DNA of 64,000 nucleotides from Colwellia sp. Lineage in GTDB: Bacteria > Pseudomonadota > Gammaproteobacteria > Enterobacterales > Alteromonadaceae. The translations under genes and the position numbers were made by a program. The notes beneath the pieces were generated by a model. That model searched no databases. It was not told the DNA's origin and saw only the letters and a list, made by a program, of their open reading frames with translations. The stretch's first letter is position 1, and every line of letters begins with the position of its first letter. This document shows, in pieces, positions 39,602 through 49,000 of the stretch. The DNA is taken from the NCBI RefSeq assembly GCF_013214175.1, contig NZ_JABSPA010000001.1:1-64000 (forward strand). The letters are read 5' to 3'.

Positions 39602-39641
39602 AAAAAAGCCCGTTTAGTCTTACTAAACGGGCTTTTTTATT
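39602..39641 (+). terminator. terminator after the FKBP gene
   Basis: AAAAAGCCCGTTTAGT / ACTAAACGGGCTTTTTT stem with a short loop; bidirectional in form, also facing the end of cydB. Confidence 0.92.
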
Positions 39642-39745
39642 GCCAAATTGAGAGTTAATTAAGCAGCCAATTCGTTAGCTATTAGCTACTTAATCAGTTA
39701 TCTCATTAGTCACTTTATTAACTACCTCATTAAATAACATCTTTG

Positions 39746-40750
39746 TTAATAGTATCTCAATTCTCGTACTTTTCCCCAGAACACCCGGTATGAGAAGACG
39801 GTATAGCTGAAGATAACGGGCACTACTATGATTACTCCCCATAATAAAAAGCTTAAAGATTCGGGCGCTGCTGCGGTTTCCCAAATGGTTAATTTACCCG
39901 GTACTATATAAGGGAAAAAACTAAAGGCTAAACCAAAAAAGCATAAAGTAAATATAACAACAGCAGCAACAAAAGGTCGCCAACAGCCTTTATCATTTAT
40001 CGCTGGTAATTTTTTTAACTCTAATAAGCTGTAAACAAACAAGGCAAAACACAATAGTGGTAAAGGCAATATGTATAGCGTGGTTGGCCAAGCAAACCAT
40101 TTAGCAAAAACATCAGGGTTAATTAATGGATTTACCGCTGAAACGGCCACTATGCCGATAAAACAAATAAGCCCAGCCTGTTTAGCCCATCGAACTGCTT
40201 GTACTTGTAATGCGCCTTCGGTTTTCATGATCAGCCAACATGCACCAATATAGGCATAGGCAGCAGCAACACCTAATGCGCTGAGTAAGCTAAAGGCATA
40301 AGCTGCTAGCGAGTCTTCAAAGCTCATAACATACATGCCCAGCATATAACCTTGGCTCATGGCCGCAAGTAATGAACCGACTTTAAATACCTTGTTCCAG
40401 GTTGGTTTATGGCTAAATGCTGCTTTGGCTCTGAAATCAAAAGCGACCCCGCGTAGCACCAAGCTAATTAATAATACCGCCGTGGGTAAATAGAGCTCTT
40501 TAAAAATGTGGCTATGGGCTGATGGAAAAGCAATTAACAACAAGCCAATAGCCAAGACAAGCCAGGTTTCATTGGCATCCCAAAAAGGGCCAATAGAAGC
40601 AATCATGGTATCGCTATCATCTTTTTGTGAAAGTGGTAGCAATATACCAACACCTAAATCAAAGCCATCTAATATGGCGTACAACAATATCGAAAAGCCC
40701 ATTAGCGCAACAAATATTACGGCCAGTGAATTAGCTTCAAACATTATCAT
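39746..40750 (-). CDS. cydB: cytochrome bd oxidase subunit II
   Basis: 334 residues and about eight to nine membrane helices. Family motifs are GFDLGVGILLPL near the N-terminus, GPFWDANETWLVLA and LRGVAFDFR. Its length and sequence are closer to the cyanide-insensitive (CioB) branch than to E. coli CydB (379). It forms the quinol oxidase with CydA in the inner membrane and overlaps its stop region by 14 bp. No small CydX-type gene is visible downstream. Confidence 0.93.
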   Translation of the reverse strand: MIMFEANSLAVIFVALMGFSILLYAILDGFDLGVGILLPLSQKDDSDTMIASIGPFWDANETWLVLAIGLLLIAFPSAHSHIFKELYLPTAVLLISLVLRGVAFDFRAKAAFSHKPTWNKVFKVGSLLAAMSQGYMLGMYVMSFEDSLAAYAFSLLSALGVAAAYAYIGACWLIMKTEGALQVQAVRWAKQAGLICFIGIVAVSAVNPLINPDVFAKWFAWPTTLYILPLPLLCFALFVYSLLELKKLPAINDKGCWRPFVAAVVIFTLCFFGLAFSFFPYIVPGKLTIWETAAAPESLSFLLWGVIIVVPVIFSYTVFSYRVFWGKVRELRYY

Positions 40751-42149
40751 TCTCCTTAGTATTCGGTGACTGGTTTGCTGAGTGAGCTATTGCTGTCTGT
40801 ATTGTGGTATGAAGCACAGGTTTAACTTTCTCATCATCGGTGATTTCTTCAATTTCAACCGCACGTCTTGCCATGGTAAATAGTGTGTGTAAATACGCGG
40901 TCATTAACACTGCATATAAAGTGAGGTACATGGCGAGAGATAAAGCGACATTACCTGATGCTATCGTGGTAGCGGCATCTTTGACGGTTAAAATACCGGT
41001 AACTAACCAAGGCTGCCTGCCTATTTCAGTAACATACCAGCCGGCTAATGTTGCTACCCAGCCAGAGAAACTCATGGCAACCAATACTCTTAATAACCAT
41101 GTTGGCAAAGGTTTATCGCGCCAAAGCTGTATTCGGCTAAACCAAGAGACGGTTAGCATTAACATACCAATGCCAACCATAATACGAAACGCAAAAAATA
41201 CTGGTGCTACGGGTGGGTGGTTACCTTCAAATTCGTTTAAACCTTTTATTTCGCCATCAAAATCATGGGTTAAAATGAAACTGGCCATTTTGGGTATGGC
41301 TATTTCAAAGTGATTGGTTCTTTGTTCTTCATCAGGTATGGCGAAAAGTAACAGTGGCGCACCTTTTTCGGTATGCCAAATACCTTCCATAGCGGCAATT
41401 TTTTGTGGTTGATGTTCAAGTGTATTCAAACCGTGTAAATCGCCAAGAAAAATTTGTACCGGTGTTAAAACCATAGCGACAGTTAAGGCGATTTTTAAGG
41501 TAAGTTTAGGCGCTTGTTTATCATCACCCTTAAGTAATCTGTAAGCGCTAATGCCGGCGATTAAAAAGGCGGCGGTTAAGCCAGAGGCAATAACCATATG
41601 TGATAAACGATAAGGAAATGACGGGTTAAAAATAATCGCTAACCAATCTACTGGGAAAGCAACACCATCACGCATTTCATGACCTTGTGGAGTGTGCATC
41701 CAAGAGTTAAGCGCCAAAATCCAAAAAGCGGACAAGGTAGTACCTATGGCGACAATTAAGGTAGATAAAGTATGTACTCTAGCGGAAACTCTTTTTATGC
41801 CAAATAACATAACACCAAGAAAACCTGCTTCGAGAAAAAAGGCGGTTAATACTTCGTAGCCCAATAAGGGGCCGGCAATATTACCAACGGTTTCCATAAA
41901 CTTGGGCCAGTTAGTACCAAACTGAAATGACATGGTAATGCCGGTAACTACACCAATGGCAAAGGTAAGAGCAAATATTTTCACCCAAAATCGATAGGCG
42001 CGCATCCATACGGGTTCACCGGTTTGATCAAAGCGTAATTTGAAAAAAAACAAAAACCAACTTAACGCTATGGTGATTGCTGGAAAAAGAATATGAAAAC
42101 TTATATTGGCGGCAAATTGAATGCGGGACAGCATTAGGGTTTCAAGCAT
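40737..42149 (-). CDS. cydA: cytochrome bd oxidase subunit I, short Q-loop (CioA-like)
   Basis: 470 residues, shorter than E. coli CydA (522), as in CioA-type oxidases with a short quinol-binding loop. His19 (ISFHILFP) is the expected heme b595 ligand; EAGFLGVMLFG carries the conserved acidic residue, and GRQPWLVTGILTVKDA lies near the C-terminus. It reduces oxygen to water with quinol at low oxygen or when the heme-copper oxidase is blocked. A GbsR-like regulator gene with an FNR box lies just upstream on the same strand. Confidence 0.95.
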   Translation of the reverse strand: MLETLMLSRIQFAANISFHILFPAITIALSWFLFFFKLRFDQTGEPVWMRAYRFWVKIFALTFAIGVVTGITMSFQFGTNWPKFMETVGNIAGPLLGYEVLTAFFLEAGFLGVMLFGIKRVSARVHTLSTLIVAIGTTLSAFWILALNSWMHTPQGHEMRDGVAFPVDWLAIIFNPSFPYRLSHMVIASGLTAAFLIAGISAYRLLKGDDKQAPKLTLKIALTVAMVLTPVQIFLGDLHGLNTLEHQPQKIAAMEGIWHTEKGAPLLLFAIPDEEQRTNHFEIAIPKMASFILTHDFDGEIKGLNEFEGNHPPVAPVFFAFRIMVGIGMLMLTVSWFSRIQLWRDKPLPTWLLRVLVAMSFSGWVATLAGWYVTEIGRQPWLVTGILTVKDAATTIASGNVALSLAMYLTLYAVLMTAYLHTLFTMARRAVEIEEITDDEKVKPVLHTTIQTAIAHSANQSPNTKENDNV

Positions 42150-42163
42150 AATAGACTCCGTTA

Positions 42164-42192
42164 GCTTATTACTTACACAGGCGGTAATAAGC
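42164..42192. promoter_or_regulatory. inverted repeat upstream of cydA
   Basis: GCTTATTAC and GTAATAAGC, perfect 9-bp arms with an 11-bp spacer, 15 bp upstream of the cydA ATG. It could be an operator for the adjacent GbsR-like regulator or a hairpin in the cydA leader. A triple TAATTCAG-like direct repeat lies next to it (about 42222-42247). Confidence 0.45.
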
Positions 42193-42318
42193 GGTCTGTA
42201 AATTGAGAAAGTTTAGTAAGTTAATAATTCAGTAATTCAGTAATTCATTAAATAAAGCAGAAAGTAAAAAAAGCACATGAAAAATGGTTTAGCTTATGCT
42301 TAACCGTTACTTGATTAG

Positions 42319-42858
42319 TTAATTAATTAATTTATCTTTAAAATTGAGTATTTTGCTTACGCCAGAGCCTAGTTTCATCAGCGTATTAAGATTATCAGGG
42401 CTCATGCTTTGTAATTCTCCTGCCCAATGAGTGATAGTTTCTAGCAAGTCATGAATTTCATGCATCTGTTTTTGTGCATATTCTTCTTGTTGATTAGCGG
42501 GCTCATTTAATAAGTTATCGCGCAGTAGTGACAGTGTTGGATCTACTTCGCGTTTACGGCGCTCTTCAAATACCCGAGTTGCCATCTCCCAAATAGAACC
42601 CGCAGGAGAGTAATACTCTTTTCTGTCTTTAGGTTTATGCTGAACCTGCACTAAACGCCAGGATTGCAGCTCCTTAATGCCCATGCTGACATTGCCGCGA
42701 GAGATCTTTAGCGCTTCAGATATTTGTATCGCACTAAGCGGCTTTTCAAGAATAATTAGTAAGCCATACATTTGGCCAACAGTGCGATTAAAGCCCCAAC
42801 GGCTGCCCATTTCGCCACAATGCATAACGAAAGATTCTATTTTTGAAGTAAGTATCAT
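42319..42858 (-). CDS. GbsR/MarR-family transcriptional regulator
   Basis: 179 residues from the ATG at 42858. An upstream TTG in the same frame would place the start inside the FNR box, so the ATG is preferred although no strong ribosome site is visible. The winged-helix segment QISEALKISRGNVSMGIKEL and the preceding GFNRTVGQMYGLLIILEKPL match the GbsR group of MarR-type repressors. The helical C-terminus may dimerise. Its position 170 bp upstream of cydAB, same strand, suggests it controls or is co-transcribed with the oxidase. Confidence 0.85.
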   Translation of the reverse strand: MILTSKIESFVMHCGEMGSRWGFNRTVGQMYGLLIILEKPLSAIQISEALKISRGNVSMGIKELQSWRLVQVQHKPKDRKEYYSPAGSIWEMATRVFEERRKREVDPTLSLLRDNLLNEPANQQEEYAQKQMHEIHDLLETITHWAGELQSMSPDNLNTLMKLGSGVSKILNFKDKLIN

Positions 42859-42904
42859 ATATGTGTTCTGAAGTTTCAGTAATTTCTGAAAGTTTAAACT
42901 TATG

Positions 42905-42918
42905 TTGATATAGATCAA
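42905..42918 (-). promoter_or_regulatory. FNR-type binding site
   Basis: TTGATATAGATCAA fits the FNR/Anr consensus TTGAT-N4-ATCAA perfectly. It is centred 54 bp upstream of the chosen ATG of the GbsR-like gene, a spacing compatible with a class II (-41.5) activator site. It implies oxygen control of the regulator and possibly of cydAB. Confidence 0.75.
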
Positions 42919-43175
42919 GGATTAATTGGTTTTATTTTGTGAGGAATTTTTTTGGTAAGTAATAAATATAATTATATGAAAAGAAAGTATTTTTATAAGT
43001 ATTTGTTATATATTGTTAATCTATAGAGTCTATTAAGTGTTAACTAACATTGTCAGTATTACAGGGGAAGGGTTTTAATAGATCGAAAAATAGTGATAAT
43101 GGCTAAAAATGAATGAGCTTTAAAAATAAGGAATAAAATTTAGTAGTTAAAACTCGATTTAGTATTCTTTCAGGC
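42919..43175. other. intergenic region without recognised gene
   Basis: Very AT-rich sequence between the FNR site and the terminator of the phosphoribosyltransferase gene. Apart from presumed promoter sequence for the regulator gene, I see nothing in it. Confidence 0.4.
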
Positions 43176-43207
43176 AAAAAAAAACATGTCTAAATGACAT
43201 GCTTTTA
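43176..43207 (-). terminator. terminator after the phosphoribosyltransferase gene
   Basis: On the minus strand GCATGTC pairs with GACATGT (one G-U) and is followed by a run of nine T residues. Confidence 0.75.
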
Positions 43208-43230
43208 ACAAGAGATTAGTAGGTTTTAAA

Positions 43231-43788
43231 CTAGACTAATAAATCCTGAATATTTACTAAGTCTTTTTTACCATTAATGATTTCATCAGGTGTTAACCCC
43301 GATAATTCGTGTGGGAACACTAACCATTCATCAGAGGTATGAATAAAGTAATCAGGGGCAAAGTCTACTTTTGAATTTTGCGGTTTATACCAAGGGCAAG
43401 CAGTACGCACATCCAGTGGCATGTTGTTACGCATATTTTTCTTTAACTGCTTAATTAAGGCTTCGATGCTTCGACCTGAATCAAATACGTCATCAACAAT
43501 TAATAGACCATCGCTGGCGTTAGCATTTTCGATAATGTAATGCAGGCCGTGAACTTTAATTTCTTTACTTTGCTGGTTGATACCATAATAAGACGAAGTA
43601 CGAACGGCAATATGATCAGTTTCTACACCTTTAAAGTCGAAGTATTCTTGCACAGCGATACCAATAGGTGCACCACCACGCCAGATACCAACGATAAATT
43701 GTGGGCGAAAGCCATCTTCAAATACTTTGGCGGCTACACGAAAAGAATCTTCTAATAATTCTTGTGCGGTAATAAAACGTTTTTCCAT
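43231..43788 (-). CDS. purine phosphoribosyltransferase (hypoxanthine type)
   Basis: 185 residues of type I phosphoribosyltransferase fold. The PRPP-binding loop is LLIVDDVFDSGRS (about 94-106); FIVGIWRGGAPIG and the C-terminal PDYFIHTSDEWLVFPHEL complete the pattern. It most resembles hypoxanthine/xanthine phosphoribosyltransferases (purine salvage to IMP/XMP/GMP). Exact base preference cannot be read from sequence. It appears monocistronic. Confidence 0.85.
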   Translation of the reverse strand: MEKRFITAQELLEDSFRVAAKVFEDGFRPQFIVGIWRGGAPIGIAVQEYFDFKGVETDHIAVRTSSYYGINQQSKEIKVHGLHYIIENANASDGLLIVDDVFDSGRSIEALIKQLKKNMRNNMPLDVRTACPWYKPQNSKVDFAPDYFIHTSDEWLVFPHELSGLTPDEIINGKKDLVNIQDLLV

Positions 43789-44130
43789 TGCCGAGGAAAC
43801 CTTTGTTGAAAAATTAATAAGCGCTAATTATAACCTGACTCTGGCAAATAGTGTACCGATTACCAAGATTAAAATATGGCAAAAATGCAGAAGCGAAATT
43901 ATGCCTTATTAACAAATGCATAAGAGTGAGCTTTAGGGCAGGGGGGAAAGGCAGACGGTTAAAGATAATACTAGTGATGTTTGAGGGGAGGGTATTTCGG
44001 GTATATTTGTCCTATGGATTTCTTCGTTAACCCTAGGTAGCGGATGAAATTCCTAGGCAGTTTTTACTCATGTGTGGCCTACCTTTATAAGGCAATAAAT
44101 TGATTAAACAGCTAATGTGTTAAATTTCTG
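43789..44130. other. intergenic region between divergent genes
   Basis: About 340 bp with no recognised gene or RNA. It includes the upstream region of the phosphoribosyltransferase gene; the MerR-type promoter of the next operon begins at 44132. Confidence 0.45.
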
Positions 44131-44131
44131 T

Positions 44132-44163
44132 TTGACCTTGGAGTATACTCCAAGCTTTATGAT
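44132..44163 (+). promoter_or_regulatory. MerR-type promoter/operator
   Basis: TTGACC (44132-44137) and TATGAT (44158-44163) are separated by 20 bp, longer than the normal 17, with the perfect 18-bp palindrome CTTGGAGTATACTCCAAG (44137-44154) between them. Over-long spacers with a dyad are the mark of promoters twisted into activity by MerR-family regulators; the encoded regulator follows 52 bp later. Confidence 0.9.
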
Positions 44164-44214
44164 GTAATATATTAGTTAAGTGGTCGCGGTAAATCGTTAA
44201 ATAAGGGATATATC

Positions 44215-44631
44215 ATGTATAGAATTGGTGAACTGGCAGAAAAGTTATCGGTATCGACAGATACGCTAAGGTATTATGAAAAACATAAACTATTAGCCGC
44301 AACCAGTCGTGCAGATAATGGTTACCGTTTATATAATGAAGAAGCATTACGAGTCATGCAGTTTATTATACGTGCGAAAGGTGTAGGTTTTAGTTTAAAT
44401 GAAATCAATGGCTTGTTATCGATTAAAATTGATAAAGCCAGTCATAGTTGTGCGGATGTAAAGTCATTCACCGAGCAAAAGCTTACCCAAGTAAATGATA
44501 AAATAGCTGAGCTGCAGTGTTTTAAAGGCTCACTGGAATTATTAGTTGCAGCTTGTTGTGGCGGCGAAGAAGAAGCGACCCACTGTTCCATTTTATCTGC
44601 ACTGGAGAATGTCGATGCTATTAATAAGTAA
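44215..44631 (+). CDS. MerR-family metal regulator, ZntR-like
   Basis: 138 residues. The N-terminal MerR winged helix (MYRIGELAEKLSVSTDTLRY then YEKH) leads into a dimerisation helix. The metal site shows Cys79, Cys114, Cys115, His123 and Cys124 (AACCGGEEEATHCSIL), closely matching the zinc ligands of E. coli ZntR. It probably activates the downstream permease in response to zinc or a similar divalent metal, and acts on its own promoter at 44132-44163. It overlaps the permease start by 17 bp. Confidence 0.9.
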   Translation: MYRIGELAEKLSVSTDTLRYYEKHKLLAATSRADNGYRLYNEEALRVMQFIIRAKGVGFSLNEINGLLSIKIDKASHSCADVKSFTEQKLTQVNDKIAELQCFKGSLELLVAACCGGEEEATHCSILSALENVDAINK

Positions 44632-45904
44632 TTTTTGGGAGTTATTTGTCCTTTCTGCTCCTTGGTTGATGTTAGGTTTATTGATCGCGGGCATAATCAA
44701 TGTCTATCTTCCAAAGGATTTCCTCAATAAACACTTAGGCAGTGATGGCCTGCTTACCACAATAAAAGCAGCACTAATTGGTGCACCTATGCCACTTTGT
44801 TCATGTGGTGTTATCCCTGCTGCTTTAGGGTTGAGGCGTGCGGGTGCTTCTAAAAGTGCAACGACTGCATTTCTCGTTTCTACACCTGAGACAGGCATAG
44901 ACTCTATCTCGGTATCTTATGTGTTACTTGGCCCTTTTATGGCGATTATTAGACCAATTGCCGCGGTAACCAGTGCAATTGTTGCTGGTGTGTTGGTAGG
45001 CCGTGATAGCAAAGATGAGCTAGTTCAGCATGAAGCCAAAACCAATACTCAAACAGATAAGAAAACTGATAAGAAAATAGAAAATAAGGCTGGAAAGAAT
45101 GATATGTCTTGTTGTGCAGGTAAAGAAGTAAAGTCTGAAATTACAATAGCTGCAACTAATGAGCAAGCAAGTTGCTGTGCTAAACCTACAGTGGTAACTA
45201 AAACCTCATGCTGTGCAGGCGAGGATAAGTTAGTAAGCAAACTAGCATTACCGCAAGAGCCTCAACCAGAGAAAATCAAAGCATCGACAGATAGTTGTTG
45301 CAGTACAAAGGTAGCTAAAGATGAGTCTACTCAAGTGTCGGCTTTTGCTAAGCTAAAACAAGCGGTGGCTTTTAGCTGTACCAAGCTGCTAAGTGATACC
45401 GCGGTTTGGCTTTTAATTGGTTTAGGATTTGCAGCTATTGTGCAAACTTATGTACCGATAAGCTTCTTTAGCCAATGGGGCAGTGGCATCTTAGCCATGA
45501 TAGTGGTGATTTTAATCTCTATCCCTATGTATGTTTGTGCTACGGCATCAACACCCATTGCTGCAGGGTTATTATTGTCTGGCGTTTCTCCCGGGGCGGT
45601 GTTGGTATTTATGCTGGCAGGTCCCGCTACGAATATCGCCACTTTGGGTGTGGTAGCAAGTGAGTTGGGTAAACGCGCGGTTGCTTCATATTTAACTGGC
45701 GTCATCGGTGTCGCTATTATGTTTGGCTTTTTAACTGATTTCCTAGTGGAGCATTACGACATTGAAGTGGCGCCTATGTTAGGAGAACACCATGAAGTGT
45801 TACCCAATTGGTTATCACAATCTTTCGCCTTGATTCTTGTATTACTGCTGATGAGGTTGTTGGTATTAAAGTTCATGGCCAAAAAGGAATTGCTAAGTAC
45901 ATAA
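44615..45904 (+). CDS. SO_0444-type heavy-metal efflux permease
   Basis: 429 residues from the ATG at 44615, which has GGAG at a good distance; earlier in-frame starts lie inside the regulator gene. It is a permease of the DUF318/ArsP-like superfamily, with GAPMPLCSCGVIPAALGLRR in the first helix bundle and MYVCATASTPIAAGLLLSG and GPATNIATLGV in the second. The cytoplasmic loop between the bundles carries four vicinal cysteine pairs (SCCAG, SCCAK, SCCAG, SCCS) in a Lys-rich linker, plausible metal-binding sites. It likely exports zinc, copper or similar ions under control of the upstream regulator. Confidence 0.88.
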   Translation: MLLISNFWELFVLSAPWLMLGLLIAGIINVYLPKDFLNKHLGSDGLLTTIKAALIGAPMPLCSCGVIPAALGLRRAGASKSATTAFLVSTPETGIDSISVSYVLLGPFMAIIRPIAAVTSAIVAGVLVGRDSKDELVQHEAKTNTQTDKKTDKKIENKAGKNDMSCCAGKEVKSEITIAATNEQASCCAKPTVVTKTSCCAGEDKLVSKLALPQEPQPEKIKASTDSCCSTKVAKDESTQVSAFAKLKQAVAFSCTKLLSDTAVWLLIGLGFAAIVQTYVPISFFSQWGSGILAMIVVILISIPMYVCATASTPIAAGLLLSGVSPGAVLVFMLAGPATNIATLGVVASELGKRAVASYLTGVIGVAIMFGFLTDFLVEHYDIEVAPMLGEHHEVLPNWLSQSFALILVLLLMRLLVLKFMAKKELLST

Positions 45905-45925
45905 AAGTAAGTAACCTCAACTCAA

Positions 45926-45957
45926 TAAAAAAGCAGCTATTATTAGCTGCTTTTTGC
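45926..45957 (+). terminator. terminator after the efflux permease
   Basis: AAAAAGCAGCTA / TAGCTGCTTTTT stem with a short loop and T-run. Confidence 0.88.
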
Positions 45958-46053
45958 TGAATGGCTATAAAGTTCAATGACTCAGTTAATGGACTAAGTC
46001 ATTGAACAATTAAGATGAAAACTAAGTTACTAATAAGCGTAATTAAAAAGTAA

Positions 46054-49000
46054 TTACTGCTCAGTAATAGTTAGCTTAACACCGCCAAATTCACCATCAA
46101 GGGTAATATAATGCCAGTAAACAGTAGGGTCTAATTCAACAATTAAACTATCAAAATTACCATCACCATTAGCATAACCGTTGTTGTCTTGTGCTGTAGG
46201 CCAACCATCAGCTTTAAACATGATGTCAGCATTACCCCAGCCGCCAGATGTTGTTAACTTAAAGCGAGTAGCTAAGTTACCATCGTTACGAATAATGAAA
46301 GATGCTCTACCGCCTGAAGAATTGATACATTCAACAACTTGGCTAGTCGTTACACCATTATTTATTTCATCATGTTTATTTGCTGGAATATCAACAATAC
46401 AAGGAGAGAAATCAGTACTGATTGTTACCGGCTCACCTGCCCAGTTACCAGCAGTGCCAGAAGCAGCAGAGTCAGTATCATTAGGACCAATTTCAACAAT
46501 ATTGCTAGTGCCTAATACTACGCCGTTTACTAACCAATCATTGAACTCTGCATCGTAAGATGTGCCTATGCTATCCATAAAGACTTGGTATTCAGGATAT
46601 TGACCACTACGTGTTAAGTTTAATATTTGATTAACGTCATTTTTATGATTTTCAAACATGAAACGAACCGCTAAATAACCCCAACGGTAAATACGTGTTT
46701 GGCCTGAGTTATAATCATTTTTAAATATTTCAGATAATGCAACTTCCTGAGATTTACCGACAGAAATAGCATAGTCATTACCGTCACCTTGAGAGATATA
46801 CTCACCCAAACCTTCAGACCACCAAACAGTGTTTACTGACATACCTAGTTGGAAGTCACCAAACAAATCGAAACGACCATCTAAATAATGTACGTATTCA
46901 TGTTGTAAATTCCATACGTGGAATTCAGGACGAATCCACTCGGCTTCATAAGCAATGAAACGTGCTTGGTTTTTGGTATTAATTGGCGCGCCTTCTAAGT
47001 ACATACCACCATTGTTGGTATTAATACCGAAGAATTGACCAGCATAAGTTTTATAGTCATCAGAAGAGTCAAAAATAACTAACTCTAATGCAGCGTTATT
47101 ATCTTGGGCAACAGGTTGGTAGTTGGTGCCTAACAGTGTATGGAAGTTAGTTTCTTGGTTACCTAAAACTTGACAGATCCATGCTGCTTGGTCGTTATAC
47201 AAACCTTGCGCACGAATTTTTAAGCTTTCAGAACACTTGTAGTTAAAGGTTAATGTTTCAGCCTCTAAAGTATAAGCAAAACCACAAATATCATAATAAC
47301 CACAGTTGGCTCGATCGTAGTAATCAGCCATGCTTGCTACAGCTATCCAGATACTTTTAGTATTATCATTTTTGTTGGTGCTATCTAAAATACCTTTCAC
47401 TAATACTTTCACTTGCGCTTCCATTTCTGGAATGTGATACAAACGAGAAAGTTCACGAGCAGCGTTATTTAATACATAATCAGCATCAGTTCCAATTAAA
47501 TGACGTTTACTTGCTTGGAAGTTATTTAGTGCGGTTAGTACCGTATGGTCAGTTGCATACAATGCACGCATGTCAGCATCCCACTGAGCGCGGAATATTG
47601 TGGTGAATATTGAATTAGCTGCAGCGTTCATGTTGAAGCTTGATGCCCAGTCAGCATTATATTCGTTCAATACACGTATAGTAACATCGTTAAAATCAGC
47701 ACCTAAACCTGCAGAATCAACAGTGATTAACGCTTCTTTTAATACGCTACCATTAGTATCACTGGCAAGCCAAGTACTACCATTATTAAAGAAAGTACGT
47801 AAAGCTGTTTTAATCGTCGCTTTTACTACTGGAGCATATTCACCTACATCAGTTGGGTGAGCATATTGTACGTAAAAGGCACCACGGAAGAAGTAAAATA
47901 ACGCTTCTAAACCCGTAGTATCTTCACCGGTATAAGATGGCGCACGACTACTAATTGCATTAGCGATAGCTATCATGTTTGCTTCAGAGAACAGTGCTGT
48001 AGCGTCAGGTCCGCTCATGTTATAAACAGGGCTAACATTTTGTGGATGTGTTAAAGCAATACGTTCAACTAAAGCTGCACCATTTAAACCAATAAAGCGC
48101 GTAGCATCTGTTGGGAAGCCATCATCAGGAATGGTTGAACCACCACCTGTAGTAGGAATATCTTTTGGATCCATCGCTACCAACACACTCACTTCAGTAG
48201 CAGTACCACTATCAAGAGATACATATAACCAGCCTTTTGCAGCCGTAAAGCTAATAGATTCGCTAGTGCCAACATTATTTGATATGTGATCATAACTTGT
48301 TGAAGTAGCCCAACCTTGTTGGCTAACTAATAAATCAAATTCACCAGTACCACCGCCAGTTGAAACAACCATATTAATATTGTCTGCTGGTACATAAATA
48401 GCGTAAGAAGCAGTTCCGGCAACATTAACACATTCAACTTGGTTGAAGTTTAATCTGCCTTCTACCGGTGTTTCAGCGCCACACATACCAGGGTTTGCTG
48501 GTAATGTTGGAATATCACCGGTACCTGTACCAGGATCCGGGTTAGTGCCAGTGCCGTTATCAGCGCTAACTTTAAAGCTCACTTCTTGATTAAGCCCAAA
48601 CACACTAATATATAAGCGCCCAGCATTAGCCGTTATTTTTAATGTTTCGTTGGTGCCATCACTTACTGAAGAAGCAATATTGCCACTGCGAGTAGCCCAA
48701 TTACCGGTGTTTACATAAATGTCAGCTTGACCTGAGCCATTTTTAGTTTCGATTACTAGTGGCGTATTATCAGTTTCAACATCGATGTAAAAATACTGAC
48801 CGTTGCCTGAAATACATTCTTGTGACTCTAATGTTAAGTCATAGCCAGCTAACGTATTTGCGCCACACATACTGGGTGTGGTATTGCCGTTGCCTGTACC
48901 AGGATCAGTACCACCAGCATTAACATCTCTAACATTTAAGGTAACTTGTTCATGGATACCAAAAACACTGACATATAAACGACCGGTGTGTGCAGTAACA

